Assembly: GCA_007694005.1 (NCBI GenBank)
Contig: RECN01000059.1
Span: 18,145 to 82,144 of the forward strand
DNA from: Spirochaetaceae bacterium
GTDB taxonomy: Bacteria > Spirochaetota > Spirochaetia > DSM-27196 > SKKC01
Length of the DNA stretch: 64,000 nucleotides
Reading direction: 5' to 3'
The notes beneath the pieces were generated by a model. It saw only the letters and a program-made list of their open reading frames with translations. It searched no databases and was not told the DNA's origin. Numbering within the stretch: position 1 is the stretch's first letter; every line of letters begins with the position of its first letter. Below, one piece after another: positions 9,128-17,425 of the stretch. Both the position numbers and the translations under genes were made by a program.

Positions 9128-10000
9128 TCAGCTTTCCCGGTTAAACAGACGTTTCAGAAAGTTACCAACGCCTCCTCCTTCACGAAATTCAACCTTTTCC
9201 AGACGGCCAACGATGTGCTGCACGCAAATACTGGCCTTGCACTTCGGATTTGCTACAAGGAACGGCTTCTGACGCAGGACGGCCTGGTGAACTTCCGGGT
9301 CCTCGTACACATATCCAAGATAATCCACCTTCAGGTTCAGAAACTGCCCGGCTATATTTATCACACGCTCAGCGACCTTCTTACCCTCAGTCACCGAACT
9401 GACCCGGTTTACGACGAGCTTCAGACTGAGACCAAGATTGTCAATTTCGGTCGCGACAATCTTGATTATTCCGTACGCGTCGGTTATTGCAGTCGGTTCG
9501 GGAGTTGTCACGATGATCGCCTCGTCAGCGGCTGCCACAAAACTGAGCACGTTATTGGAGACGCCGGCACCGGTATCGATGATCAGCACGTCCGCGTTGG
9601 ACAGTTCGGAGAGTTCTTCGATAAATCCGTGACGTTCCTGCTCTGTAAGGTTTGCAATCTTCGCAAAACCGCTAGCGCCTGCGACAATGCGGATACCGTA
9701 GTTGGTATCCATGATGATCTCGCTCATGCTCTTCTGTCGGCGGATCAGATGGTACAGGTTGTATTTCGGGATTATTCCGAGGATCACGTTCACGTTGGCC
9801 AGGCCAAGGTCTGCGTCCATGAGAACGACCCGTTTGCCCAGTTGCGCATACGCGATAGCCATATTCGTTGCGAAATTCGTCTTCCCGACGCCACCCTTCC
9901 CGCTTGCGACGGCTATTATCCGTGTCTTTCCGGACTCGTTTCCGGTCCGATCACCCTGACTCTTCATCATTTCCCGCAGGGCATCTGCCTGGTCAGCCAT
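9128..10000 (-). CDS. flhG: FlhG/YlxH MinD-type ATPase, flagellar number regulator
   Basis: 290 aa deviant-Walker ATPase that works with FlhF to set the number and position of flagella. The N-terminus has the activation motif DQADALR (residues 3-9), which in FlhG stimulates the FlhF GTPase. The deviant Walker A SGKGGVGKT is at residues 33-41, switch DADLGLANV follows, and DTGAGVSNN is the Walker B region. I chose ATG 10000, with GGGAG 7 nt upstream, over GTG 10006. A basic, hydrophobic C-terminal helix (VGNFLKRLFNRES) fits a membrane-targeting amphipathic helix. It follows flhF by 33 nt. Confidence 0.95.
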   Translation of the reverse strand: MADQADALREMMKSQGDRTGNESGKTRIIAVASGKGGVGKTNFATNMAIAYAQLGKRVVLMDADLGLANVNVILGIIPKYNLYHLIRRQKSMSEIIMDTNYGIRIVAGASGFAKIANLTEQERHGFIEELSELSNADVLIIDTGAGVSNNVLSFVAAADEAIIVTTPEPTAITDAYGIIKIVATEIDNLGLSLKLVVNRVSSVTEGKKVAERVINIAGQFLNLKVDYLGYVYEDPEVHQAVLRQKPFLVANPKCKASICVQHIVGRLEKVEFREGGGVGNFLKRLFNRES

Positions 10001-10033
10001 GTTCACTCTCCCTCTTGTACTCGGCAGCGTCTT

Positions 10034-11380
10034 TTATGCCCGCGCGGCATAGCCGGAACTCACTGGAACCGCTTCATCACCAACGGCTTCCATAGAGAAG
10101 CGTTCTTCGATATGCGACCTGTCAATATGAAACCCTTCCAGCTTTCGCAACAGCGTTGTTACCCGGGCTGGCTCGATGTCAATCGGAACCCGTTGTCCGA
10201 CCGTGAGATAACAGAGAGCCTTTCCGCGTGCATGCAGAACGCTCACAAGGCTGCCGATTCGAGCGGTCTCATCAAGCTTTGTTGCAACGACCGATCGACA
10301 GCCGAACGGTTCGTACTGCTGTATGATCGCTTCCAGATCGCTGGGCTTGGTCGTTGCGCTGACAGCAAGGTGAACCACGGCGCCCTGGCCACAGGCATCG
10401 AGCTGCTCCTTCATTTCACCGATCTTTACATAGTCGCGCGGGGACTTTCCTATGGTATCGACGAAAACAACGTCGACATCGCGGTACACTGCAATTTGTT
10501 TCTCTAGATCGGCATAATTTTCTGCCGCGTGAACCGGAATGCCCATGATCTCTCCATAGGTTTCGATCTGTTGCCGCGCCCCTATGCGATAGTTGTCTAT
10601 GGTAATCATGCGAACGTCTTTAGCCGGACGATCTGCCTGCTCAATACCCCACATCGCTGCCAGTTTTGCGATTGTAGTCGTCTTACCGACACCGGTTGGA
10701 CCAACCAGAATGAATACGTGTCCATTGCCTTCCGGACGATAGCGGTCGATCTGTATGCTCTCGCCGATCCAGTCAACCACGCGCCGCTCGATCGCTTCGG
10801 TCTCGGCGAGTTCTTCGAGAGCAAACTCCCGCTTCAGTCGATCGACAATCATTCGGATGTACGGTGTCGTAAACTCGTTCAACTCCAGAAGATCGCGAAT
10901 GCGCGCCACTGTCGGATGATCTCCTCCGACAGCCACCTCGTTTCGATCGTGCGACCTGGTCTCTATCGTCGACCTGAGGGTTTTTACTTCCTGAAGCAGG
11001 GTATCGAGCGTTGCCCGCGGTGCGCCTCCGCTGCCCTGCATGGCCCGAGAATCTCCGGCGTCGCGCCGATTATTATCCGACTGCATCATGTCTGCGGGTG
11101 CGGGTGATTCCGTCACTTCCTCGCCGCCACGTTTCTCTGCGACTGACCCGAGAAAGCGTTTCTTCTGTTCTTCGAACGAGTTGTCGGCCCGTTTCTGCGC
11201 AGCCTGAGAGATATAACCCGTGACTTCGACGCCTTCATGGGTGAAAAGCCCAAGAAAGCCACCCATACGTACCGACCGGTGGTGCATCACCTTCGCGTGC
11301 GGCCCATACTTCGCACGAACCTTCTCCATGGCTTCTGTATGTGTCCTGCCCTGTTCAACGAAATATTCCATTCCCCCCAT
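10034..11380 (-). CDS. flhF: FlhF, SRP-type GTPase for flagellar placement
   Basis: 448 aa. The N-terminal B domain starts MEYFVEQGRTHTEAMEKVRAK, followed by a low-complexity linker at about 60-125. The NG GTPase has G1 [11 protein letters not shown] at about 226-235, G3 VFVDTIGKSPRD, and G4 TKLDE. FlhF recruits early flagellar components to the pole and is activated by the FlhG DQ motif. ATG start with AAGGAG 8 nt upstream; a second in-frame ATG lies three codons on. It lies 16 nt after flhA and just before flhG, the usual spirochaete and Bacillus order. Confidence 0.96.
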   Translation of the reverse strand: MGGMEYFVEQGRTHTEAMEKVRAKYGPHAKVMHHRSVRMGGFLGLFTHEGVEVTGYISQAAQKRADNSFEEQKKRFLGSVAEKRGGEEVTESPAPADMMQSDNNRRDAGDSRAMQGSGGAPRATLDTLLQEVKTLRSTIETRSHDRNEVAVGGDHPTVARIRDLLELNEFTTPYIRMIVDRLKREFALEELAETEAIERRVVDWIGESIQIDRYRPEGNGHVFILVGPTGVGKTTTIAKLAAMWGIEQADRPAKDVRMITIDNYRIGARQQIETYGEIMGIPVHAAENYADLEKQIAVYRDVDVVFVDTIGKSPRDYVKIGEMKEQLDACGQGAVVHLAVSATTKPSDLEAIIQQYEPFGCRSVVATKLDETARIGSLVSVLHARGKALCYLTVGQRVPIDIEPARVTTLLRKLEGFHIDRSHIEERFSMEAVGDEAVPVSSGYAARA

Positions 11381-11396
11381 CCTTTTTTCTCCTTGC

Positions 11397-13511
11397 CTAT
11401 ACCGGTGCCTGAGTTTCCACGGTCGCTTTCTGAACTGTAATTTCGCCGACGCTGTTTACGCGTATATCATCTGCCACCTCAGGCACACTCATTACCGCGA
11501 CATCAGGTAGATCGCGGGCAATGCCCGACCGGACCAGCGGTCTCGCCTGTTCAGAACAGAGAATCACCGGCGGCAGCCCCTGCTGTTGTACCTGTTGCAT
11601 CGTGTTGCTCACGCTGTTTATCCATGCACGCTGAAGTTCGGGTTTGAGAGCCGGCATGGCACCCGATGCGGTGTCTATGCGGCTGTCGACGATCGTCTTT
11701 TCGAGTGAGGGTTCAATCGTAACAACATTGAGTGCCCTGGTATCGTCTGCATGCTGAAGGCAGATCTGTCGTCCTATTGCCTGTCGGGCCTTTTCGGTCA
11801 GGAACCCGGTGTCTTTCGTGACTGAGGCGAAGTCTGCCACTGCTTCGAGGATCGCTACCATATTGCGAATTGATACCTGTTCGCGAAGCAGCCCCTGCAG
11901 GACCTTCTGTATCTCTCCGAGACCGAGGTTGCTCTGAACATCCTCGACGACCGCCGGATAGTCCCGTTTGAGGGTATCGAGCATGTTCCGCACTTCCTGT
12001 CGACCAAGAATCTCGGATGCGTGACGTTTGAGAACCTCGGTCAGATGTGTTGCGATTATGCTCGGAGAATCAACAACGGTGTAACCGGCGCGTTCCGCCT
12101 CTTCCCGGTAATCCTCGGTGATCCATCGTGCCGGAAGACCGAAAGCCGGATCGGTTGTCCGCTCACCCGGAAGCTCGTCACGCTCACCACCCGGGTTTAT
12201 GCTCAGGTAGTGGTTCAGCCGCAGGGTCCCCCGACCGACTTCGGTTCCCCGTATTTTTATGCAGTACTCGCTCGGTTCGAGGCGCATGTTGTCGATGATC
12301 CGAATTCTCGGCACAACGAGCCCGAGATCGAGCGCAGCTTCACGCCGGATTCGAGTGACCCGTTCCAGGAGCTCCGCACCCTGATCACGATCGACCAGCG
12401 GAACCAGACCGTAGCCGAGTTCAAGTGAGATCGGATCGAGCGGAGCGACCTGTGTGGCTTCCGGTTCCTTCTGCGGCTGTTTCTCGGAGTTCTGTCGCTG
12501 TTGCTGTTCCGCCTCGGCCTTGATCTCTGCACCTCCGAGTCGGATACCAAGATAGAGGGATGCCCCCGCGAGAGGCAGTAGTACGTACCAGGGAAAGCCG
12601 GGAAGAAAGGCAGTACCGGTAAGAAACATTGCCGCGACGAAGTAGGCCTTCGAGTACCGGGAAAACTGCTTGCCGACATCCTGACCGAAGGTTCCGTCGC
12701 TGATAGCACGGGTGACGATCAGGCCGGTTGCCGTTGACACGAGCAGGGCAGGAAACTGGCTTACGAGCCCGTCACCGACGGTCAGACTCACATAGGTTTC
12801 CAGGGCGATATCGAAGGGCTCACCGAGCAGGGTCATTCCTATGACCATCCCGCCGGCAATGTTCAGTACGGTAATGAATATTCCCGCCTTGACGTTTCCG
12901 CTGACGAACTTCGCAGCACCGTCCATGGCCCCGTAGAAATCGACTTCTTTCTGCAGTTCCTCTTTCTTGAGTTTCGCCTCTGCGTCGCCGATCGCGCCGG
13001 CGCTGTACTCGGCGTCAATCGCCATCTGCTTGGCCGGAAGACCGTCGAGGGTAAAACGCGCTGCAACTTCGGCGACTCGCGTTGCACCCTTTGTAATGAC
13101 GACCACCTGCACCACAATTATGATCACGAAGATGATGATTCCGATGACGATACCTTCGAGTCCTCCTGTACCAACGACGAAGGTTCCGAACGCGCGTACG
13201 AGACGGCCTTCGAAGAGGCTGCCCTGGCTCAGGATCAGTCTGGTGGAACTGACGTTCAGTGCAAGCCCGAAGATCGTACTGACAAGAAGCAGCGCTGGAA
13301 ATATCGAGAAATCCAGTGCCCGCTGCGTGTACAGCACGATCAGAACGACCAGCAGACTCAGGACCAGATTCAAGGCCATGAAGGTATCAAGCAGGAAGGC
13401 CGGCAGCGGCACGATGAACATGACGACTGCCATGAGGACACCGAGTGCGACCAGCATATCGCTTCTTTGCCGCAGGAAGGTATTTCCGAGAATAGTTCTC
13501 ATGTCCGACAT
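11397..13511 (-). CDS. flhA: FlhA, flagellar type III export gate
   Basis: 704 aa inner-membrane export component. About eight membrane helices occupy residues 15-320. The conserved FHIPEP cytoplasmic-loop region is seen as ITKGATRVAEVAARFTLDG and MDGAAKFVSGN, and a large cytoplasmic domain fills about 340-704. I chose ATG 13511: GGAGG lies 6 nt upstream and the start overlaps the flhB stop by 1 nt (TGATG). A GTG 18 nt further upstream is in frame but lacks its own ribosome site. It docks export substrates and chaperones and couples proton flow to export with FlhB. Confidence 0.97.
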   Translation of the reverse strand: MSDMRTILGNTFLRQRSDMLVALGVLMAVVMFIVPLPAFLLDTFMALNLVLSLLVVLIVLYTQRALDFSIFPALLLVSTIFGLALNVSSTRLILSQGSLFEGRLVRAFGTFVVGTGGLEGIVIGIIIFVIIIVVQVVVITKGATRVAEVAARFTLDGLPAKQMAIDAEYSAGAIGDAEAKLKKEELQKEVDFYGAMDGAAKFVSGNVKAGIFITVLNIAGGMVIGMTLLGEPFDIALETYVSLTVGDGLVSQFPALLVSTATGLIVTRAISDGTFGQDVGKQFSRYSKAYFVAAMFLTGTAFLPGFPWYVLLPLAGASLYLGIRLGGAEIKAEAEQQQRQNSEKQPQKEPEATQVAPLDPISLELGYGLVPLVDRDQGAELLERVTRIRREAALDLGLVVPRIRIIDNMRLEPSEYCIKIRGTEVGRGTLRLNHYLSINPGGERDELPGERTTDPAFGLPARWITEDYREEAERAGYTVVDSPSIIATHLTEVLKRHASEILGRQEVRNMLDTLKRDYPAVVEDVQSNLGLGEIQKVLQGLLREQVSIRNMVAILEAVADFASVTKDTGFLTEKARQAIGRQICLQHADDTRALNVVTIEPSLEKTIVDSRIDTASGAMPALKPELQRAWINSVSNTMQQVQQQGLPPVILCSEQARPLVRSGIARDLPDVAVMSVPEVADDIRVNSVGEITVQKATVETQAPV

Positions 13512-14728
13512 CAGTTTCCTCCCCACCACTTCTGGCGCTTCTGTGCACCGCTGAGACTGTAAACGTACTTCAATACCTTCACGACCGCCTCGTAGTACTT
13601 CTCGGGTATAGAGTCACCAATTTCCACTTCGGCGTGCAGGGCTCGCGCCAGCGGTTTGTTCTCGACTATGGGCACATTGTTCTCGCGTGCCCGTTCCCTG
13701 ATTTTCTGTGCAACGTGGTCCTGTCCTTTCGCCGTGACCGTCGGCGCGTCCATTCGGACCCGGTCGTACTCGAGTGCTACTGCGAAGTGTGTCGGGTTTG
13801 TGATAACCACGTCGGCGTCGGGTATACGCTGCATCATGTTACTACTCAGGACTTCCTGCATGCGTTGCCGGAGGCGGTTGCGAATCAGGGGGTCACCTTC
13901 GTAGTTCTTCCGCTCTTCCTTAACTTCTTCCTTGGTCATTTTGAGGCTTTCGATATGCTGTCGACGCTGGAACACGTAATCAAAGAGCGAGAGTATCAGG
14001 AACAGCAGCGAGGTCTGCAGCAGCACTCGAAACGCGAGACGGGATATCACCACAACGGCGCTGCCGATCGTTCCGTACAGGAGATTCACGAGCTGTCCCG
14101 TCATGGCCTGAATATTGAAAAACCCGATCGCAGCGATCATGATTACCTTGCCGATACTCTTGGCAAGGTTGAACCCTGCTTCTTCACTGGCAAAGCTTTT
14201 CTTGGCCCATTTCCCGAAGTTCGGAGCAATGCGTTTCGGGTCCGGCATCAGAGGTTTTGTTGTAAACAGAAAGCCGACCTGAACGAGGTTGCCCGCCCAC
14301 GCGGCGACGAAACTGACAGCAGCTACCGGTGCCGCAAGACGGATAAAATAGTGATAGAAGGCCATGCCGAGCACGTGATCGGTTGCGGCGTTTACTTCGC
14401 CAATCTGACGCAGAAAGTACATCATCATTTCCTGCATGCCATTCCAGAGCCAACCCGACAAAACAAAGATGGTCAGAACGCCGATAAGAAGGATGAGCGC
14501 TGAGGTCGCATCCTGACTCTTGGCTACTTTTCCCTCTTCCTCCCGTGACTTTCGTAGTTTCTGTTCGGTCGGATCTTCGGTTCTGCCTTCATCTTCCGCG
14601 GCGAACCACTGCAGATGCATGCGCTCAGCGGCACGAAGCAGACTATCGTTCAACAACTCTCCGTTTTGTGCATGCGTGCGTGTAGCGCCGTGAATGACGG
14701 CAGTGAAGACGCGCAGGGACTCCGTCAT
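13511..14728 (-). CDS. flhB: FlhB, export gate and substrate-specificity switch
   Basis: 405 aa. Four membrane helices lie in the first two-thirds, after a hydrophilic N-terminus. The autocleavage motif NPTH is at residues 311-314, so the hook-to-filament export switch should work. There is a leader of about 45 residues (MTESLRVFTAVIHG...) before the usual start of family homology at DEGRTEDPTEQKLRK. ATG 14728 overlaps the fliR stop as ATGA, which decides the start over the longer open frame from 14776. The C-terminus, rich in Lys and Trp, ends at the flhA start. Confidence 0.96.
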   Translation of the reverse strand: MTESLRVFTAVIHGATRTHAQNGELLNDSLLRAAERMHLQWFAAEDEGRTEDPTEQKLRKSREEEGKVAKSQDATSALILLIGVLTIFVLSGWLWNGMQEMMMYFLRQIGEVNAATDHVLGMAFYHYFIRLAAPVAAVSFVAAWAGNLVQVGFLFTTKPLMPDPKRIAPNFGKWAKKSFASEEAGFNLAKSIGKVIMIAAIGFFNIQAMTGQLVNLLYGTIGSAVVVISRLAFRVLLQTSLLFLILSLFDYVFQRRQHIESLKMTKEEVKEERKNYEGDPLIRNRLRQRMQEVLSSNMMQRIPDADVVITNPTHFAVALEYDRVRMDAPTVTAKGQDHVAQKIRERARENNVPIVENKPLARALHAEVEIGDSIPEKYYEAVVKVLKYVYSLSGAQKRQKWWGGN

Positions 14729-15519
14729 GACCTTGCCCCCGCGTACACGGTAAAGAGTCGCATAAGCGATTCCCAACCGTTTTCTATGACCGCGTCGAAG
14801 GTTGCGATCAGGAGCGGCAACGAAAGAAAAATCAGAATAAACGCCGTGAGTATGGAAACGGGAAAACCAAGCATGAGCAGGTTCATCTGAGGAGCCGCTT
14901 TCGCCATGAGTCCAAGACTTATGTTGACGACAATCAGAGTCCCGAGTACCGGAAGCGAAATGATCAACGCCGCCTGAAACATCCCGGCGAGTGAACTCAT
15001 CATGAGCGATGCCAGGGCCTCGGTTTGAGTCAGAACGTCGACGGCACGCACCGCTTCAAAGGAGCGAAGAACCCCTATGAAGAAGAGCCTGTTGAAACTG
15101 TTCGTCGCAATAAACACAAACAGGGCGACGAGATTGAAGTACTGTCCAAGCAGGGGTATTTCGACCTGGCTCAGGGGATCAAATACCTGCGAAGCACCAA
15201 ATCCCATCTGCAGAGAAAAGAACTGTCCGGAGGTCTGGAATGCCGCAAAGACAAGCGTCATGAACAGCCCGATTATGAGACCGATCAGGCCTTCCCCCAC
15301 AAGAAGCGCGACGTATCCGAGTCCTGTATCGGGAATCGGATACATCCCTGCTGCAACCCACGGGAACACGACGTACGCCGTCATGAACGCGAGTCCGATT
15401 TTCGCGATTGACGGGATGCCCTGACTGCTGATGAGCGGAGCGGTAAACGTAATGAGCACGATGCGCGAAAACAGGAGAAAAAATACCTGACTGTTTGCCG
15501 CCAGTTCAAACAGGTTCAT
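14725..15519 (-). CDS. fliR: FliR, flagellar export gate protein
   Basis: 264 aa polytopic membrane protein with about six hydrophobic segments. The FliR-typical segment AAFQTSGQFFSLQMGFGASQVFDP is split across about residues 90-115. FliR forms the export pore with FliP and FliQ. Its stop overlaps the flhB start by 4 nt (ATGA). The upstream gene is fliQ, 10 nt away. Length is normal for the family. Confidence 0.96.
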   Translation of the reverse strand: MNLFELAANSQVFFLLFSRIVLITFTAPLISSQGIPSIAKIGLAFMTAYVVFPWVAAGMYPIPDTGLGYVALLVGEGLIGLIIGLFMTLVFAAFQTSGQFFSLQMGFGASQVFDPLSQVEIPLLGQYFNLVALFVFIATNSFNRLFFIGVLRSFEAVRAVDVLTQTEALASLMMSSLAGMFQAALIISLPVLGTLIVVNISLGLMAKAAPQMNLLMLGFPVSILTAFILIFLSLPLLIATFDAVIENGWESLMRLFTVYAGARS

Positions 15520-15529
15520 GGTCAGTCAG

Positions 15530-15802
15530 TCACCTCACAAGCCCCGGAATCTGAGCGAAGATATTCTCGGTGAAAACCACCAGAACACCGAACATCCAGG
15601 GGCCGAAGAAGAGCAGCGCGAGCATGATCGCGACGATCTTCGGGACGAAAGTCAGCGTCTGCTCCTGTATACTGGTTGTGGCCTGCAGAATCGAAACGAT
15701 GAGTCCTACGAGCATTCCGATCAGCAACACAGGTGCAGCGAGAATCAGTATCTGAAGCACCGAACTGCGAAGCAGCTGTACAACGTGTCCTAAGGTCATC
15801 AT
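15530..15802 (-). CDS. fliQ: FliQ, flagellar export gate protein
   Basis: 90 aa with two hydrophobic hairpin helices (about residues 15-40 and 50-78). It includes the family pattern GLIVSILQATTSIQEQTLTF, then PKIVAIMLALLFFG. It belongs to the FliPQR pore. ATG start with AGGAG about 9 nt upstream. It lies between fliP and fliR in the standard order. Confidence 0.97.
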   Translation of the reverse strand: MMTLGHVVQLLRSSVLQILILAAPVLLIGMLVGLIVSILQATTSIQEQTLTFVPKIVAIMLALLFFGPWMFGVLVVFTENIFAQIPGLVR

Positions 15803-15815
15803 TGTTCATTACTCC

Positions 15816-16598
15816 TCATAAAAAACTCGCAACGAGTTGCTGTGTCAGCAGCGTCCAGCCGTCTATAAGCACGAACAGGATCAGCTTGAACGGCATCGAG
15901 ATCATGATCGGAGGCAACATGATCATACCCATGGACATGAGCGTGGAAGCCACCACCATGTCGATTACAATGAAAGGAATAAAGAGAAGAATACCGATCT
16001 GAAACGCGACGGTCATCTCGTGTAGAATGAAGGCGGGTATGAGTACATATGTCGGAACTTCGGAGAGGTTTGAAGGACGCGGCAAGCCCGCCATCCGCAT
16101 AAACAGTCGTATGTTGTCCGGATTCCGGTGCATCTGCCTGTACATGAAGTGCCGCATTGGTCCCTCGAAGTTCTCAAATGCCTCTTCGAGACCGATTTCC
16201 CCCTCTGAAAGGGGGACAAACGCTTCCTCGTAGACCTGCGAAAGGGTGGGAAACATGATGAACAGCGTCATAAAGAGCGCAACCCCCATGAGAACCTGAC
16301 TCGGAGGGACCTGCTGAAGACTGAGAGCCCGCTTCACGAAGTCGAGCACTATGGCGATACGAAGGAAGCTGGTCAGCAGAATGATGATCGAAGGTGCGAG
16401 ACTGAGAACCGCAAGTATGAGCAGAATCTGCAGACTAAGTCCTACCTCCTGATCCGTTTCGGCGTCGCGTACCGAGAGATCAATGAAGGGGATGCCTAAG
16501 GCCTGTTCGCCCGGGGCGGTCTGCGCCGTTACGCGTGACACCGGAGCAAGCACCATTACGAGCAGCAGAAGGGCTATGACAAGTCGTGGACGTCGCAT
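15816..16598 (-). CDS. fliP: FliP, flagellar export gate protein
   Basis: 260 aa. A cleavable signal peptide at about 1-25 is followed by a short periplasmic stretch, and four membrane helices follow. Family signatures LRIAIVLDFVKRAL and PPSQVLMGVALFMTLFIM are present, as is AFILHEMTVAFQIG. FliP forms the core of the export pore. The start follows fliO by 8 nt. Confidence 0.97.
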   Translation of the reverse strand: MRRPRLVIALLLLVMVLAPVSRVTAQTAPGEQALGIPFIDLSVRDAETDQEVGLSLQILLILAVLSLAPSIIILLTSFLRIAIVLDFVKRALSLQQVPPSQVLMGVALFMTLFIMFPTLSQVYEEAFVPLSEGEIGLEEAFENFEGPMRHFMYRQMHRNPDNIRLFMRMAGLPRPSNLSEVPTYVLIPAFILHEMTVAFQIGILLFIPFIVIDMVVASTLMSMGMIMLPPIMISMPFKLILFVLIDGWTLLTQQLVASFL

Positions 16599-16606
16599 AC
16601 CGACAC

Positions 16607-17290
16607 CTACAGTTGCCGCAGCCGTTCGCGCTGCTCGGAGTAAAAGCCGCCCGCAGCGGTCACAACATCTTCATCCGGCCGGTTCACCGGAACCTTACGG
16701 TTCACGGCGTTTCTTCCTGTGCGTACAGAATCCGGCGCAACCCTGCCCCGACTCAGCATGTCACCCAGGATGTCCCCGAAGCGCCGATGTCCCGAGCCGG
16801 AGGCAGATCGTTTACGCGCACTTGCCTCAAGAAGAAGTTCGTCGACAGTCTCGGAGTTGGTAACCTCGGATATCAGGTTTACGGAGTTCTCCGAGGAGCC
16901 AACAAGCAGCACCTGCCCGCCGATTTCAACAAGATGCAGGCTGCGCCCTGCAGAAAGCTGTGTTGTGCCGAGCACCTGCAGCATCTCGCTGCGTGGGTGA
17001 TTCCGATTCGACGCGCGACGCAACACGAAAAACAGCGCGTAGATGATACAGATAACGAAGCCAAGGACGAGCAGCATGCGAATAAAATCCGCAGCTCCAA
17101 AGCTGGTGATATCTCCAGCGGGCTCGTCGGCTACAACATCTGCGTCGTCAAAGGTAAGAGTTGTTTCGTCTATGCGGTTTGTCGGGGCGGTATCTTCCGC
17201 CGGTGGTAATTGCGGTTCACTCTCCTGCGCCGACCCGAAGCCCGCACAGAATACCGCAAACACCACAATGAGCATTGTGGTTCGTTTCAA
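16607..17290 (-). CDS. fliO: FliO (FliZ), export-gate assembly protein
   Basis: 227 aa. A signal peptide (about 1-21) is followed by an acidic periplasmic stretch, one membrane helix at about 68-90, and a cytoplasmic FliO domain (LQVLGTTQLSAGRSLHLVEIG, LLVGSSENSVNLI). FliO helps assemble the FliP ring. The start is TTG 17290, supported by GGAGG 6 nt upstream; the first ATG is 15 nt inside. Spirochaete papers often call this gene fliZ. It is preceded by an unusual 135-nt gap after fliY. Confidence 0.9.
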   Translation of the reverse strand: MKRTTMLIVVFAVFCAGFGSAQESEPQLPPAEDTAPTNRIDETTLTFDDADVVADEPAGDITSFGAADFIRMLLVLGFVICIIYALFFVLRRASNRNHPRSEMLQVLGTTQLSAGRSLHLVEIGGQVLLVGSSENSVNLISEVTNSETVDELLLEASARKRSASGSGHRRFGDILGDMLSRGRVAPDSVRTGRNAVNRKVPVNRPDEDVVTAAGGFYSEQRERLRQL

Positions 17291-17374
17291 CGTTCCCCTC
17301 CCGTCACGTTGTTCAATATGTAAAACGGCTATCGAAAGAACGGGTCTGCAGTCCCTTTCTCCCAGCCACTTTCA

Positions 17375-17417
17375 CAGATTCGCACTCAGTGCGTCTGCGT
17401 GTCCAGTATACCTCCTT
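17375..17417 (-). promoter_or_regulatory. Stem-loop and orphan ribosome-binding-like site in the fliY-fliO gap
   Basis: The 135-nt gap at 17291-17425 is the largest inside the superoperon core. On the minus strand a perfect AAGGAGG (17411-17417) lies 8 nt after the fliY stop, yet no ATG, GTG or TTG follows at normal spacing. A hairpin at 17375-17397 comes next (CAGA-CGCAC-TGA-GTGCG-AA-TCTG, nine pairs with a 2-nt bulge). No U-tract follows, so it does not look like a terminator. It may be an RNA processing or stability element; the role is unknown. Confidence 0.4.
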
Positions 17418-17425
17418 AAAAAATT

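Noticed and set aside
9215..10507. 430-residue plus-strand open frame antisense to flhG and flhF
   Set aside because: It runs through the middle of two well-conserved genes and has no motif of its own.
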